From: Geothrix limicola
GTDB lineage: Bacteria; Acidobacteriota; Holophagae; Holophagales; Holophagaceae
DNA length: 64,000 nt
Direction: 5' to 3'
Assembly (NCBI RefSeq): GCF_030268085.1
Contig: NZ_BSDE01000002.1
Location: 248,001-312,000 of the forward strand
Of this stretch, positions 28,159-37,293 are shown one piece after another. Every line of letters starts with the position of its first letter. Position 1 is the stretch's first letter. Under the pieces are notes generated by a model that worked only from the letters and a program-made list of their open reading frames with translations, searched no databases and was not told where the DNA came from. A program made the position numbers and the translations under genes.

Positions 28159-29070
28159 TCAGGCGGAGGCGCGATTCTGGCCGGGCCGCGAAAGGATGTA
28201 GAGCAGCACGGCGGCCACCACGGTGCCGAAGGCAAAGCACATGGGCCCACTGAGATGCTCACCCAGGACGAAGAGGCCGAGGGCCAATTGCAGGGTGGGA
28301 CTGAAGTACTGGATGAAGCCCAGACGCTGAAGCGGGATGCGCACGGCGGCATAGGCAAAGGTCAGCAGGGGCACGGCCGTCACGGGGCCCGCGAGGATCA
28401 GCAGGGTGGCCGTCCCGGGACCGCCCGTGAAGAAAGCCCCACCGTGCTTCCAGGCGAGGTAGATCAAAGCGAAGGGCATGCACAGGAGGCTTTCGGCGGC
28501 CAAGCCCGACAACGCATCCAGACCAGCCTTCTTCTTCAAGGCGCCGTACAACGCGAAACTGACGGACAGCACCGTCGCGACCCAGGGCAGGCTGCCCAGC
28601 CGCCAGGTGGCCACGGCCACGCCCAAAAGGGCCAGCCCCGTGGAGATGCCGGCCCAGCGATCCAGCTTCTCGTGGAAGAGGAAGGCGCCCAGGGCCACGG
28701 ACAGCAGAGGTGTGATGTAGTAGCCCAGGCTGGCTTCGGTCACCCGGTCCACCTGCACCGCCCAGATGTAGATGCCCCAGTTCAGGGTGATGAGCCCCGC
28801 ACAGGCCACCACCGCCAGGGCGCTGGACCGCTCCCGCCAGATGCGGAGAACCTCGCCCAGCCGCCGCTGCGACAACAGCACCAGGGCCAGGAACAGCCCC
28901 GACCAGATCACCCGGTGGCAGAGCACCTCCAGGGCGCTCACGGCCGAGAGCTGTTTCCAGAACAGGGGCAGCAGACCCCACATGCCATAGGCCACGAAGG
29001 CCGCAAGGGTGCCCCGGTGGAGCTTCCGGGCCTGGGCCGGTGTGGCGAGCCCTCGGGCTTGGCTGGTCAC
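28159..29070 (-). CDS. rarD: EamA-family transporter RarD
   Basis: This 303-residue inner-membrane protein of the drug/metabolite transporter superfamily has ten predicted helices. The RarD-specific block LGFIQYFSPTLQLALGLFVLGE lies near residues 240-265, and GLITLNWGIYIWAV marks the middle. RarD proteins are named from chloramphenicol sensitivity, but their natural substrates are unknown. The start is taken as GTG 29070, only 4 bases after the stop of kal, so it could be cotranscribed with that lysine-fermentation gene. Export or uptake of a related amino acid is possible but unproven. Confidence 0.9.
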   Translation of the reverse strand: MTSQARGLATPAQARKLHRGTLAAFVAYGMWGLLPLFWKQLSAVSALEVLCHRVIWSGLFLALVLLSQRRLGEVLRIWRERSSALAVVACAGLITLNWGIYIWAVQVDRVTEASLGYYITPLLSVALGAFLFHEKLDRWAGISTGLALLGVAVATWRLGSLPWVATVLSVSFALYGALKKKAGLDALSGLAAESLLCMPFALIYLAWKHGGAFFTGGPGTATLLILAGPVTAVPLLTFAYAAVRIPLQRLGFIQYFSPTLQLALGLFVLGEHLSGPMCFAFGTVVAAVLLYILSRPGQNRASA

Positions 29071-29074
29071 CCGG

Positions 29075-29488
29075 TCAGCGCTTGAACCGCTGGCAGTTCG
29101 CGGGAACCACGCAGGTGCCGGAGGCCTTGCAGACCACGATGGGCTCAGGCAGCACGTCGGCGGCGGAAACCTGGCCTTCGATGCCCGCGGGCACGATCAC
29201 CTTCCGGGCTTCGAACTCCATCTTGCGCGAGGTGCGCCCCAGGGACACGATGCGGCCCGTGGCCTCGATGTAGTCGCCCGCGTTCACCGGGGCCAGGAAC
29301 TGGACATTGTCGTAGGCCACGAAGAGTCCCTCGTCGCCATCGCAGCGGATGAGCAGCTCCGTGGCCACGTCCCCGAAGAGCTGCAGCATCTTGGCACCAT
29401 CCACCAGGTTGCCGGCGTAGTGCGCATCGTGAGCGGCGATGCGGAGGCGGATGAGGCTGGTAAAGCGGTCGAGGTTGATGTCGCCCAT
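29075..29488 (-). CDS. kal: 3-aminobutyryl-CoA ammonia-lyase
   Basis: This 137-residue hotdog-fold enzyme removes ammonia from L-3-aminobutyryl-CoA to give crotonyl-CoA, the last specific step of lysine fermentation. Family-like blocks are [32 protein letters not shown] and the C-terminal [13 protein letters not shown]. The start at ATG 29488 follows AAAGGTGACCCC; a longer frame upstream has no homology. Unlike the rest of the pathway it is on the minus strand, divergent from kdd across 568 bases and followed by rarD. Confidence 0.92.
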   Translation of the reverse strand: MGDINLDRFTSLIRLRIAAHDAHYAGNLVDGAKMLQLFGDVATELLIRCDGDEGLFVAYDNVQFLAPVNAGDYIEATGRIVSLGRTSRKMEFEARKVIVPAGIEGQVSAADVLPEPIVVCKASGTCVVPANCQRFKR

Positions 29489-30056
29489 GGGGTCACCTTT
29501 CAGGGGTCCGATCAAGGATGGCAAATCATGCCACAGGCTTTTGACACCCCGGGTCACAGCTAGGAGGCCGGCCGGGAGGGCCCGCTTCCACGTCCGACGG
29601 CCAGACGAAAGACCGCTCTCTTCCCCTTGAAGGTGGGCCCTGACGCCGTTTCAGCCGTGCGGCGTGTCACCCTCTCGGCCCCCTCCGTGGGACCTTCCCT
29701 CGCGCTTGGAGGGGCCTCCAGGCAGGGTTCAAGAAATGACAATGTGTAAACCTAATTCCAACAAAATTCATTGCCGGGCCTTGACCCGGGACATCCTCCT
29801 TCCAGTGCGACGCCCTCTACCCCGAATTTTTCAAAGATGCCCCTAAAGCCCCTTATTCCCATGAGATACGACGGTTTCACCCCCCTTCCGAGCACCGCTT
29901 CCGAGGGCGCCCTCCCCTGCCCCACGAGCCCCGAATGGTAGGGGTTTCACCCCCTCTTCTAGCCCCCCGTTGTGACGACGTTCGGAAATGGGTACGGCTA
30001 GGTTCAAAACGATGTCGTGGGTGTCTATACCGCGACTTCGCATCGAAGGAGAAACC
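29489..30056. other. Intergenic region between divergent kal and kdd
   Basis: This 568-base region has no credible gene. It holds a small palindrome near kal (29519-29533) and a CCGGGccttgaCCCGGG dyad near 29784-29800. Two similar blocks, GGTTTCACCCCCCTT (29873-29887) and GGTTTCACCCCCTCTT (29943-29958), lie about 70 bases apart upstream of kdd. The kdd ribosome site is GAAGGAGAAACC. Promoters for both directions must lie here, but no clear -35/-10 or -24/-12 pair was found. Confidence 0.6.
29519..29533. promoter_or_regulatory. Palindrome TGGCAaatcaTGCCA upstream of kal
   Basis: Perfect 5-bp arms flank a 5-bp centre, 31 bases before the kal start codon. It looks like an operator. It resembles part of a sigma54 site but the GG-GC spacing is 8, not 10, so that reading is not favoured. 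Confidence 0.4.
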
Positions 30057-31094
30057 ATGGCGATGGGCTGCAAATACGGATCCCACCGCGTGCTGGAACC
30101 CCGGGGCGTCCTGCCCCAACCCGCCGCGAAAATCAGCAACGACATGTCGACGATCTACGACAACGAGATTCTCGTGGACGTGACCGCCCTCAACATCGAC
30201 AGCGCCAGCTTCACCCAGATCGAGGAAGAAGCGGGCCACGACCTCGCCAGGATCGAAGCCAAGATCCTGGCCATCGTGGGCGAGAAGGGCAAGATGCAGA
30301 ACCCCGTCACGGGTTCGGGCGGCATGTTCATCGGCCAGGTGGCCAAGGTGGGCAGCGCGCTGGCCGACCGCGGCTTGAAGGCGGGCGACAAGATCGCCTC
30401 GCTGGTCTCGCTCAGCCTCACGCCCCTCAAGATCGAGAAGATCCTCAAGATCCACGCCGACATCGATCGCGTGGAAATCAAGGGCCAGGCCATCCTGTTT
30501 GAATCGGGGCTCTACGCCAAGCTGCCCGAGGACATGACCGAAAGCCTCGCCCTGGCCGCGCTCGATGTGGCGGGCGCCCCCGCCCAGGCCGCCAAACTGG
30601 TGAAGCCGGGACAAAGCGTGCTGATCCTCGGTGCCGGCGGCAAGTCCGGCATGCTGGTGGCCTATGAAGCCATGAAGCGCGTGGGCCCCACGGGCCACGT
30701 GGTGGGCAACGTCTATTTGGCCGAAGACAAGCAGACCCTCGATGAGCTGGGCCTCTGCCACGAGGTCGTGGTGGCCGATGCCACCCGGCCCGTGGACTTC
30801 CTGAGCGCCGTGCTCCAGGCGAACGGGGGCCGCGAGTACGACATCGTCGTGAACTGCGTGAACGTGCAGAACACGGAGATGTCGAGCATCCTGCCCTGCC
30901 GCCAGGAGGGCACGGTCTACTTCTTCAGCATGGCCACCCACTTCGGCAAGGCCGCCCTCGGCGCCGAGGGCGTGGGCAAGGACGTGACCATGATCGTCGG
31001 TAACGGCTACACCAAGGATCACGCCGAAATCACGCTCTGGGAGCTGCGCGAGAACCCGAAGCTGCGACGGCTCTTCGAAGAACGCTACGTCTAA
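30057..31094 (+). CDS. kdd: L-erythro-3,5-diaminohexanoate dehydrogenase
   Basis: This 345-residue NAD(P)-dependent dehydrogenase oxidatively deaminates 3,5-diaminohexanoate to 5-amino-3-oxohexanoate in lysine fermentation. The Rossmann motif ILGAGGKSGML lies near residues 199-209. Kdd-type segments include NPVTGSGGMFIG and the C-terminal TMIVGNGYTKDHAEITLWELRENPKLR. The start at ATG 30057 follows GAAGGAG. It is the first gene of the plus-strand lysine series, 14 bases ahead of kce. Confidence 0.94.
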   Translation: MAMGCKYGSHRVLEPRGVLPQPAAKISNDMSTIYDNEILVDVTALNIDSASFTQIEEEAGHDLARIEAKILAIVGEKGKMQNPVTGSGGMFIGQVAKVGSALADRGLKAGDKIASLVSLSLTPLKIEKILKIHADIDRVEIKGQAILFESGLYAKLPEDMTESLALAALDVAGAPAQAAKLVKPGQSVLILGAGGKSGMLVAYEAMKRVGPTGHVVGNVYLAEDKQTLDELGLCHEVVVADATRPVDFLSAVLQANGGREYDIVVNCVNVQNTEMSSILPCRQEGTVYFFSMATHFGKAALGAEGVGKDVTMIVGNGYTKDHAEITLWELRENPKLRRLFEERYV

Positions 31095-31108
31095 GGCGCG
31101 GAGGAATC

Positions 31109-31933
31109 ATGGATAACAAGCTGATCATCACCTGCGCCATCACCGGCGCGGAAACAACGAAGGCGATGAACCCGGCCCTGCCGATCACGCCCGAGGAGAT
31201 CGCCCAGGGCGCCTTCGAGGCCTATGAGGCTGGTGCTTCCGTGCTGCACCTGCACGTGCGCCAGGATGACGGCACCCCCACCCAGGACGTGGCCGTTTTC
31301 CGCAAGGCCATGGATCTCATCCGCGCCAAGTGCGACATCGTCATCGAGACCACCACCGGCGGCGCCGCGTGGATGACGCCTGAAGAGCGGCTCCAGCCCG
31401 TCACCCTCAAGCCCGAGATGGCCAGCCTCGACTGCGGCACCGTGAATTTCGGCGACGAGTACATCGTGAACACGCTGCCCATCATGCGCCAGTTCGCCCA
31501 GGCCATGCTGGACCACGGCGTGCGGCCCACCCTGGAATGCTTCGACCTGGGGCACGTCTACGCCAGCCACATCCTCATCAAGGAAGGCCTGCTGGAAGAG
31601 CCCTACCACTACGGTCTGGTGCTGAACGTGCCCGGCGCGGCCAAGTACGAACCCGATGTCATGGAATTCCTCGTGCGCAAGCTGCCCAAGGGGGCCTTCT
31701 TCACGGCCTTCGGCATCGGCGGAAAGGCGAACGTGGATAGCATCTACGCCACCATCGCCCTGGGCGGCCACGTGCGCGTGGGCTTCGAAGACAACATCTA
31801 CTACAGCAAGGGCCGCCTGGCGGCCTCCAACGCCGAGCTGGTGGAACGCGCCGCCCGCATCGCCCGCGACTGCGGCCGCGAGCTGGCCCGGCCCGAGGAT
31901 GTGCGGCGGATGCTGAAGCTCCGAAGGGCTTGA
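31109..31933 (+). CDS. kce: 3-keto-5-aminohexanoate cleavage protein
   Basis: This 274-residue TIM-barrel zinc enzyme of the BKACE family condenses 5-amino-3-oxohexanoate with acetyl-CoA and cleaves it to 3-aminobutyryl-CoA and acetoacetate. Characteristic parts are [27 protein letters not shown] at the N terminus, the metal-binding HLHVR and the C-terminal [18 protein letters not shown]. The ribosome site is GCGGAGGAATC. It overlaps the leader of kamA, and the order kdd-kce-kamA matches known lysine clusters. Confidence 0.95.
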   Translation: MDNKLIITCAITGAETTKAMNPALPITPEEIAQGAFEAYEAGASVLHLHVRQDDGTPTQDVAVFRKAMDLIRAKCDIVIETTTGGAAWMTPEERLQPVTLKPEMASLDCGTVNFGDEYIVNTLPIMRQFAQAMLDHGVRPTLECFDLGHVYASHILIKEGLLEEPYHYGLVLNVPGAAKYEPDVMEFLVRKLPKGAFFTAFGIGGKANVDSIYATIALGGHVRVGFEDNIYYSKGRLAASNAELVERAARIARDCGRELARPEDVRRMLKLRRA

Positions 31934-31962
31934 AACCGAACTTCTTTCCTCTGGTGAATCCC

Positions 31963-33231
31963 ATGAAATACAACCCCATCGACTGGCGCGGCATCGACCT
32001 CTTCAAGGACGTGTCCGAGGCAGATTGGAACGACTGGCGCTGGCAGATGCGCAACGGCATCCACGACATCCCCACGCTGGAGAAGGTCATCAACCTCACC
32101 GAAACCGAGCGTGAACAGCTCAAGAAGTGCCTTGAGAAGTTCACGATGGAGATCACGCCGTACTACGCGGCCCTCATGGATCGGCAGGATCCCGACTGCC
32201 CCGTGCGCATGCAGTCCGTGCCCCGCATGGCCGAGCTGCACGACGATCCTTCGGATCTCTCGGACCCCCTGCACGAGGATGTGGACAGCCCGGTTCCCGG
32301 CCTCACCCACCGCTACCCGGACCGCGTGCTGCTGCTGGTCACCAACATCTGCTCCATGAACTGCCGCCACTGCACCCGCCGTCGCCTGGTCGGGGACAAC
32401 GACATCGACATGCCCGAGGACTATGTCGCCCAGGCCATCGAGTACATCCGCAAGACCAAGTCCATCCGCGACGTGCTGATCTCCGGCGGGGATCCCATGG
32501 TGCTGAGCGACGAGCGTCTCGAATCCATCATCAGCCGCATCCGCGCCATCGAGCATGTGGAGATCATCCGCATCGGCACCCGCGTGCCCGTGGTGCTGCC
32601 CCAGCGCATCACCGATGACCTGGTGAACATGCTCAAGAAGTACCACCCGATCTTCGTGAACACCCACTTCAATCACGCCAAGGAGATCACCTCGGAAGCC
32701 CGCGAAGCCTGCGCCAAGCTGGCGAATGCAGGCATCCAGCTGGGCAACCAGAGCGTGCTGCTGCGGGGCATCAACGATCAGACGGAAGTCATGAAGCAGC
32801 TCCTTCACAAGCTACTCACCATCCGGGTGCGGCCCTACTACATCTACCAGTGCGACCTGTCCCTGGGCATCTCCCACTTCCGCACCACCGTGAGCAAGGG
32901 CATCGAGATCATGGAGGGCCTGCGCGGCCACACCACGGGCCTCGCCGTCCCCACCTTCGTGGTGGACGCCCCGGGCGGCGGCGGCAAGATTCCCGTCATG
33001 CCCAACTACCTCATCACCCGGGGCGAGAACAAGGTGGTCCTCCGCAACTACGAAGGGGTCATCACCACGTACACCGAGCCCATCCACACCACCCCCGCAC
33101 CCCTGGCCAAGACCGAGCCCAGCACCGAGGTCTACAAGGCGAGGGACGGCGTGGCCACCTTGCTTTCCGGCGAGAAGCTCTGCATCGAGCCGGGGGGCCT
33201 TTCCCGCAAAGTGCGGAACGGCAATCACTAG
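31963..33231 (+). CDS. kamA: L-lysine 2,3-aminomutase
   Basis: This 422-residue radical SAM enzyme uses PLP and a [4Fe-4S] cluster to convert L-lysine to L-beta-lysine. The cluster cysteines are C130, C134 and C137 (CSMNCRHC). The PLP lysine is K342 in [15 protein letters not shown], and the lysine-binding aspartates correspond to D298 and D335. Length and motifs match clostridial KamA. ATG 31963 is chosen because the conserved protein begins there (MKYNPIDW); TTG 31930 overlapping the kce stop is the alternative. The beta-lysine produced is the substrate of KamDE encoded downstream. Confidence 0.96.
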   Translation: MKYNPIDWRGIDLFKDVSEADWNDWRWQMRNGIHDIPTLEKVINLTETEREQLKKCLEKFTMEITPYYAALMDRQDPDCPVRMQSVPRMAELHDDPSDLSDPLHEDVDSPVPGLTHRYPDRVLLLVTNICSMNCRHCTRRRLVGDNDIDMPEDYVAQAIEYIRKTKSIRDVLISGGDPMVLSDERLESIISRIRAIEHVEIIRIGTRVPVVLPQRITDDLVNMLKKYHPIFVNTHFNHAKEITSEAREACAKLANAGIQLGNQSVLLRGINDQTEVMKQLLHKLLTIRVRPYYIYQCDLSLGISHFRTTVSKGIEIMEGLRGHTTGLAVPTFVVDAPGGGGKIPVMPNYLITRGENKVVLRNYEGVITTYTEPIHTTPAPLAKTEPSTEVYKARDGVATLLSGEKLCIEPGGLSRKVRNGNH

Positions 33232-33232
33232 G

Positions 33233-34090
33233 ATGGAAAGACTGGCAGGCGCAGAAGGAGCGGTGACAGCCATCACCGGCTTCGAGAAGGGGTCGGGCAA
33301 GACGACCTTCCTGACCCATGCCCTGCCCCTGGTGCGCAAGGCCGGCCCCGTGGCCGTCTTCAGCATCGGCGTGGATGGCGCGCTCAAGGCCCGGGACGCG
33401 GGCGCGCCTTCCCCAGAAATCCGCGTGGAGCGGGGGGATCTGGTCCTGACCACAGAGGCCTTCGCCCGCGGCTCCAGCGCGAGCTTCGAAGTGCTGGAAG
33501 CCCTGCCCGGCCGAAGCGCCCTGGGCCGCCTGTTCCTGGGGCGGGCCCTGCGCGGGGGGAGCGTGACCCTCGTGGGCAGCGAGCACCTGAGCGTGCTGGC
33601 CGACCTCATCGCGCAGGTGCGCCGGGAAGGCTGGGCTCATTCCGTGCTGGTCGACGGGGCCGTCAACCGGGTGACCCAGGTGGCCGCCCTGGGCGATCTG
33701 GCCTTCGTCTTCACGGCCCGCCTCGACCGCGCCAACCTCGCCAGGGCCGCGGCCCGCATCCGGCACTTGAACCTCCTGGCCTCCCTGCCCGTGGAGCCTC
33801 AGCCCCAGGAAGGCGCGCTGCGCATCGAGGGTCCCCTGGGCCCGGCCCAGCTCTCGGCCCTCCCGCAGGACACCCGGATCGTTTCCATCGAGGATTTCAC
33901 CAAGGTTTTCCTGGAACCCGCGGATCTCTCCCGCGCCCTCCAGAGGCTGGACATCCGCGTCCGGCGCGCCTTCCGCCTCCTCTGCGTGGCCGTCACGCTG
34001 AGGGATGTCTCTCGCCCGGAATGCCTCCAGGCCGTGGGAGAGGCCGCCAGCGGAGCCCTCCTCTTCAACCCCTACGAGGTGGCCTCGTGA
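33233..34090 (+). CDS. kamB: Lysine 5,6-aminomutase reactivase subunit KamB (P-loop protein)
   Basis: This 285-residue protein has an N-terminal Walker A motif (GFEKGSGKT, 16-24), starting one base after the kamA stop. Position between kamA and a MutS-like ATPase is that of KamB in lysine-fermentation loci. There KamB and KamC are named as a factor that restores inactivated B12-dependent lysine 5,6-aminomutase. The rest of the protein has no motif I recognise. The name rests on gene order and the P-loop, not on close sequence recall. It overlaps kamC by 4 bases (GTGA), which implies equal production of the two subunits. Confidence 0.8.
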   Translation: MERLAGAEGAVTAITGFEKGSGKTTFLTHALPLVRKAGPVAVFSIGVDGALKARDAGAPSPEIRVERGDLVLTTEAFARGSSASFEVLEALPGRSALGRLFLGRALRGGSVTLVGSEHLSVLADLIAQVRREGWAHSVLVDGAVNRVTQVAALGDLAFVFTARLDRANLARAAARIRHLNLLASLPVEPQPQEGALRIEGPLGPAQLSALPQDTRIVSIEDFTKVFLEPADLSRALQRLDIRVRRAFRLLCVAVTLRDVSRPECLQAVGEAASGALLFNPYEVAS

Positions 34091-35697
34091 CGCGAGCTGC
34101 CCTGGCCTACGCCCAGTTCGATCAGATCTGGGAGCGCTTCCTGCCCGAGACGCCCTATGGCCGGGCGGCCAAGGAGGCCATGGCCCTCCAGACCGATGCC
34201 GCGACCCTATTCCGCATCTGGGATGAGACCGAGGCCGCCCTCGCCCTGCTCGAGGATCTGGATGCCGTGCGCCTCAGCCAGCTCCAGCACCACCTCAAGC
34301 GCCTGCCGCGGATCTGCGAAGAACCCCGGCCCCGCTACGACGAGGTGGAGATCTTCCAGTTCAAGAAGTTCCTCCACAACTACAAGGGCCTGGTGGAAGG
34401 CCTGGGGGAGGAAGCCCGCGCCACCTTCGGCATGACCTACGCCTCGGAGTCCTTGGAGCAGCTGCTGGATCGCGGCCGCCAGAGCGCCGAATCCTTCTAC
34501 GTCGCCGACGCCTACTCGGCGGATCTGGCCCGGATCCGCGTCGAGATCCGCGAAGTCGACGAGGTCCTGCAGCGCCTGCAAGCCGGCCGTGCCGCCGAGA
34601 TCCGCGAACGCTGGGGTTTCGAATTCGGAACCAAGGCCTTCCTGCTGGTGCCGAGGGAAGCCCTCGAACCCCTGTCCGGGGCCCGGGACCTGCTCCGCAT
34701 CGAACCCTTCGACGATACGAAGTACGCCGTCCGGATGGAGACCTCGGCGGAAGCCTTCCTCCTGCTGGAGCGGCGCGCCGCCCTCCAGTCCCGGGAACGC
34801 CTGGCCGAAGACGCCGTGCTGGAGCGGATTTCCGAATCCCTCCGCAGCGAGCTGGACCGGTTCGAACATTACAAAGAAGCCCTCACCCGCTTCGATCTCG
34901 CCTTCGCCCGCGCGCGGCTGGCCCGGGAACATCGCCTCGTGCGGCCCACGCTGGGCGCCGGAGCCCTCGTCCTCAAGGCGGGGCGCTTCCTTCCCTGCGA
35001 GGAAGCCTGCCGGACCCTGGGCACCGACTACGTGCCCCTGGACGCCCGGTTCGAGGACTCCGCCACGGTGATCTTCGGCTCCAACATGGGCGGCAAGACC
35101 GTGGCCTTGAAGACCCTCGCCTTCCTTCAGTTCTGCACGCAGATGGGACTCTTCGTACCCGCCGAGGCCTTCTGCACCCGCCTCTTCCAGCACCTGCACT
35201 ACCTCGGCGAAGGTCAGGCCGACCGGCCCGCCCGGGGGCTCTCGGGCTTCGGCTTCGAGATCCGCTCCTTCGTGGAAGCCATGGCGGATTTCGACCGCCC
35301 CACCCTGGTGCTCTTCGATGAATTCGCCCGCACCACCAACTCGCTGGAGGCCGAGGCCATCCTGTCGGCCGTGCTGGAGCACATCGCCTCCAGGCCCGGC
35401 GTGGTGGCCCTCTTCAGCACGCACTTCCGCGGGGTCCGCCGCCTCTCCGGCGTGAGCTACCTGCGCATGAAGGGCCTGAACCGAGAAGGCCTCGACCTGG
35501 ACCTGGCGTCGGGGCAGGCGCTGGAGGCCCGCATCCGCCTCATCGACCAGCGCATGGAATTCCACCTGGTTCCCGATGAAGGCGGCCCCGGCGCCTCGGA
35601 TGCCATCACCGTGGCGGGCCTGCTGGGCTTGGATGCCAGCATCGCCCAACGGGCCACGGACTTTCTGCACATCGACCCTCGAGCCATTCAGGAGTAG
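34087..35697 (+). CDS. kamC: Lysine 5,6-aminomutase reactivase ATPase KamC (MutS-like)
   Basis: This 536-residue protein has a MutS-type ATPase domain at the C terminus: Walker A GSNMGGKT at 331-338, Walker B TLVLFDEF with D414 and E415, and STHFRGV as the switch His. The N-terminal ~300 residues are helical with a likely coiled-coil lever (about 225-290), and no DNA mismatch-binding domain is visible. A general annotator would call it MutS, but its place in the lysine operon marks it as KamC, partner of KamB. The start is GTG 34087 overlapping the kamB stop. It ends 2 bases before kamD. Confidence 0.85.
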   Translation: MTRAALAYAQFDQIWERFLPETPYGRAAKEAMALQTDAATLFRIWDETEAALALLEDLDAVRLSQLQHHLKRLPRICEEPRPRYDEVEIFQFKKFLHNYKGLVEGLGEEARATFGMTYASESLEQLLDRGRQSAESFYVADAYSADLARIRVEIREVDEVLQRLQAGRAAEIRERWGFEFGTKAFLLVPREALEPLSGARDLLRIEPFDDTKYAVRMETSAEAFLLLERRAALQSRERLAEDAVLERISESLRSELDRFEHYKEALTRFDLAFARARLAREHRLVRPTLGAGALVLKAGRFLPCEEACRTLGTDYVPLDARFEDSATVIFGSNMGGKTVALKTLAFLQFCTQMGLFVPAEAFCTRLFQHLHYLGEGQADRPARGLSGFGFEIRSFVEAMADFDRPTLVLFDEFARTTNSLEAEAILSAVLEHIASRPGVVALFSTHFRGVRRLSGVSYLRMKGLNREGLDLDLASGQALEARIRLIDQRMEFHLVPDEGGPGASDAITVAGLLGLDASIAQRATDFLHIDPRAIQE

Positions 35698-35699
35698 AC

Positions 35700-37259
35700 A
35701 TGGAAACCAAGCTGGCGCTGTCCGCAGAGAAGATCGCCAAGGCGCGGGAACTGGCGGCCCGCATCGTGGCGCCCGTGGGGAATTTTGTGGATGCGCACAC
35801 CACGGTCACGGTGGAGCGCGCCACCCTGCGCCTGGCGGGGGTCGACGGCGCCGACGCCGATGGCGTGCCCGTGCCGAACCTGGTGGTGGATCAGCTCAAG
35901 GGCCGCCTGGAGAACGGTGCCCTGCTCGCCTATGTGAACGCCCTCGTGAAGACCGGCGACACGGTGCCCGAGCTCAACGAAAAGATCGCCGCGGGCTTCA
36001 ACATCGCGGATCTCCCCCTGGGGGACCGGACCACCCTGGAGGCCAAGGCCCAGGAGCTCGTGGAGGCCTTCGCCCGTCGTGTGAAGGGGAACCGCAGCCA
36101 CCGGGAAGCCCAGCTGAAGAGGTACGAAGGGCGCAATCACTCCCCCATGCTCTACCTCATCGTGGCCACCGGGAACATCTTCGAGGATGTGAAACAGGCC
36201 CAGGCCGCCGCCGAGCAGGGCGCGGACGTCGTGGCCGTGATCCGCACCACGGCTCAGTCGCTGCTGGATTACGTGCCCTACGGTGCCACCACCGAGGGCT
36301 TCGGCGGCACCTACGCCACCCAGGAGAACTTCCGCATCATGCGCGCGGCCCTCGACGAGGCCGTGGAGAAGCAGGGTCGCTACATCTACCTCACCAACTA
36401 CGCCTCGGGGCTCTGCATGCCCGAGATCGCGGCCATGGGCGCCCTGGAGCGCCTGGACATGATGCTCAACGATTCGATGTACGGAATCCTCTTCCGCGAC
36501 ATCAACATGTACCGCACCTTCGTGGACCAGAAATTCAGCCGCATGATCAACGCCTTCGCGGGCGTCATCATCAACACCGGCGAAGACAACTACCTCACCA
36601 CCTCGGATGCCGTGGAGAAGGCCTACACGGTGTTGGCCAGCCAGTTTCTCAACGAGCGCTTCGCCTACGCGGCGGGCCTGAAGCCCTGGCAGATGGGCCT
36701 CGGCCACGCCTTCGAGATCGATCCCGCCCTCCAGAACGGCTTCCTGCTGGAGCTGGCCCAGGCCCAGATGGCCCGGGAGATCTTCCCCGAGGCGCCCCTG
36801 AAATACATGCCTCCCACGAAGTTCATGACCGGCGACATCTTCAAGGGCGTGGTGCAGAACGCGCTCTTCAACTTCGTGAGCCAGGCCACGGGCCAGGGCA
36901 TCCACCTGCTGGGCATGCTCACGGAAGCCATCCACACGCCCTACATGCAGGACCGCTCCCTGGCCCTGGAGAACGCCAAGTACGTCATGAACACCATGGC
37001 GGACCTGGGCGGCGAGATCGAATTCAAGGAGGGCGGCCTCATCAAGACCCGCGCCCGCCAGGTGCTGGACGAAGCCGTGGCCTTCCTGGAGAAGATCGAG
37101 CAGATCGGGCTCATGGATGCCATGGAGCAGGGCGAGTTCGCCGACATCAAGCGCCCCCGCGACATGGGCAAGGGGCTGGATGGCCTGGTGAAGAAGGGGC
37201 CTGAGTACTTCAACCCCTTCGAGGCCTACCTGAAGGCCGAGCTGGGGCTGAACCGGTAG
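35700..37259 (+). CDS. kamD: Lysine 5,6-aminomutase alpha subunit
   Basis: This is the 519-residue large subunit of the adenosylcobalamin- and PLP-dependent D-lysine/beta-lysine 5,6-aminomutase. It forms the TIM barrel holding the substrate. Family-like stretches are RNHSPMLYLIVATGNIFEDVKQAQAAAEQGADVVAVIRTTAQSLLDYVPYG and YLTNYASGLCMPEIA. Length is as in clostridial KamD. With KamE it turns beta-lysine into 3,5-diaminohexanoate. It lies directly after kamBC and 34 bases before kamE. Confidence 0.96.
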   Translation: METKLALSAEKIAKARELAARIVAPVGNFVDAHTTVTVERATLRLAGVDGADADGVPVPNLVVDQLKGRLENGALLAYVNALVKTGDTVPELNEKIAAGFNIADLPLGDRTTLEAKAQELVEAFARRVKGNRSHREAQLKRYEGRNHSPMLYLIVATGNIFEDVKQAQAAAEQGADVVAVIRTTAQSLLDYVPYGATTEGFGGTYATQENFRIMRAALDEAVEKQGRYIYLTNYASGLCMPEIAAMGALERLDMMLNDSMYGILFRDINMYRTFVDQKFSRMINAFAGVIINTGEDNYLTTSDAVEKAYTVLASQFLNERFAYAAGLKPWQMGLGHAFEIDPALQNGFLLELAQAQMAREIFPEAPLKYMPPTKFMTGDIFKGVVQNALFNFVSQATGQGIHLLGMLTEAIHTPYMQDRSLALENAKYVMNTMADLGGEIEFKEGGLIKTRARQVLDEAVAFLEKIEQIGLMDAMEQGEFADIKRPRDMGKGLDGLVKKGPEYFNPFEAYLKAELGLNR

Positions 37260-37293
37260 CCATGACTTTGATTTCTGGATGTGAGGTGATGAC

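Noticed and set aside
29510-29540. Sigma54 promoter for kal (TGGCATGATTTGCC on the minus strand)
   Set aside because: GG and GC are 8 bases apart instead of 10; better read as part of a TGGCA-N5-TGCCA dyad.
29690-29760. tRNA-like GGTTCAAG stretch near 29728
   Set aside because: No acceptor or anticodon stems can be paired around it.
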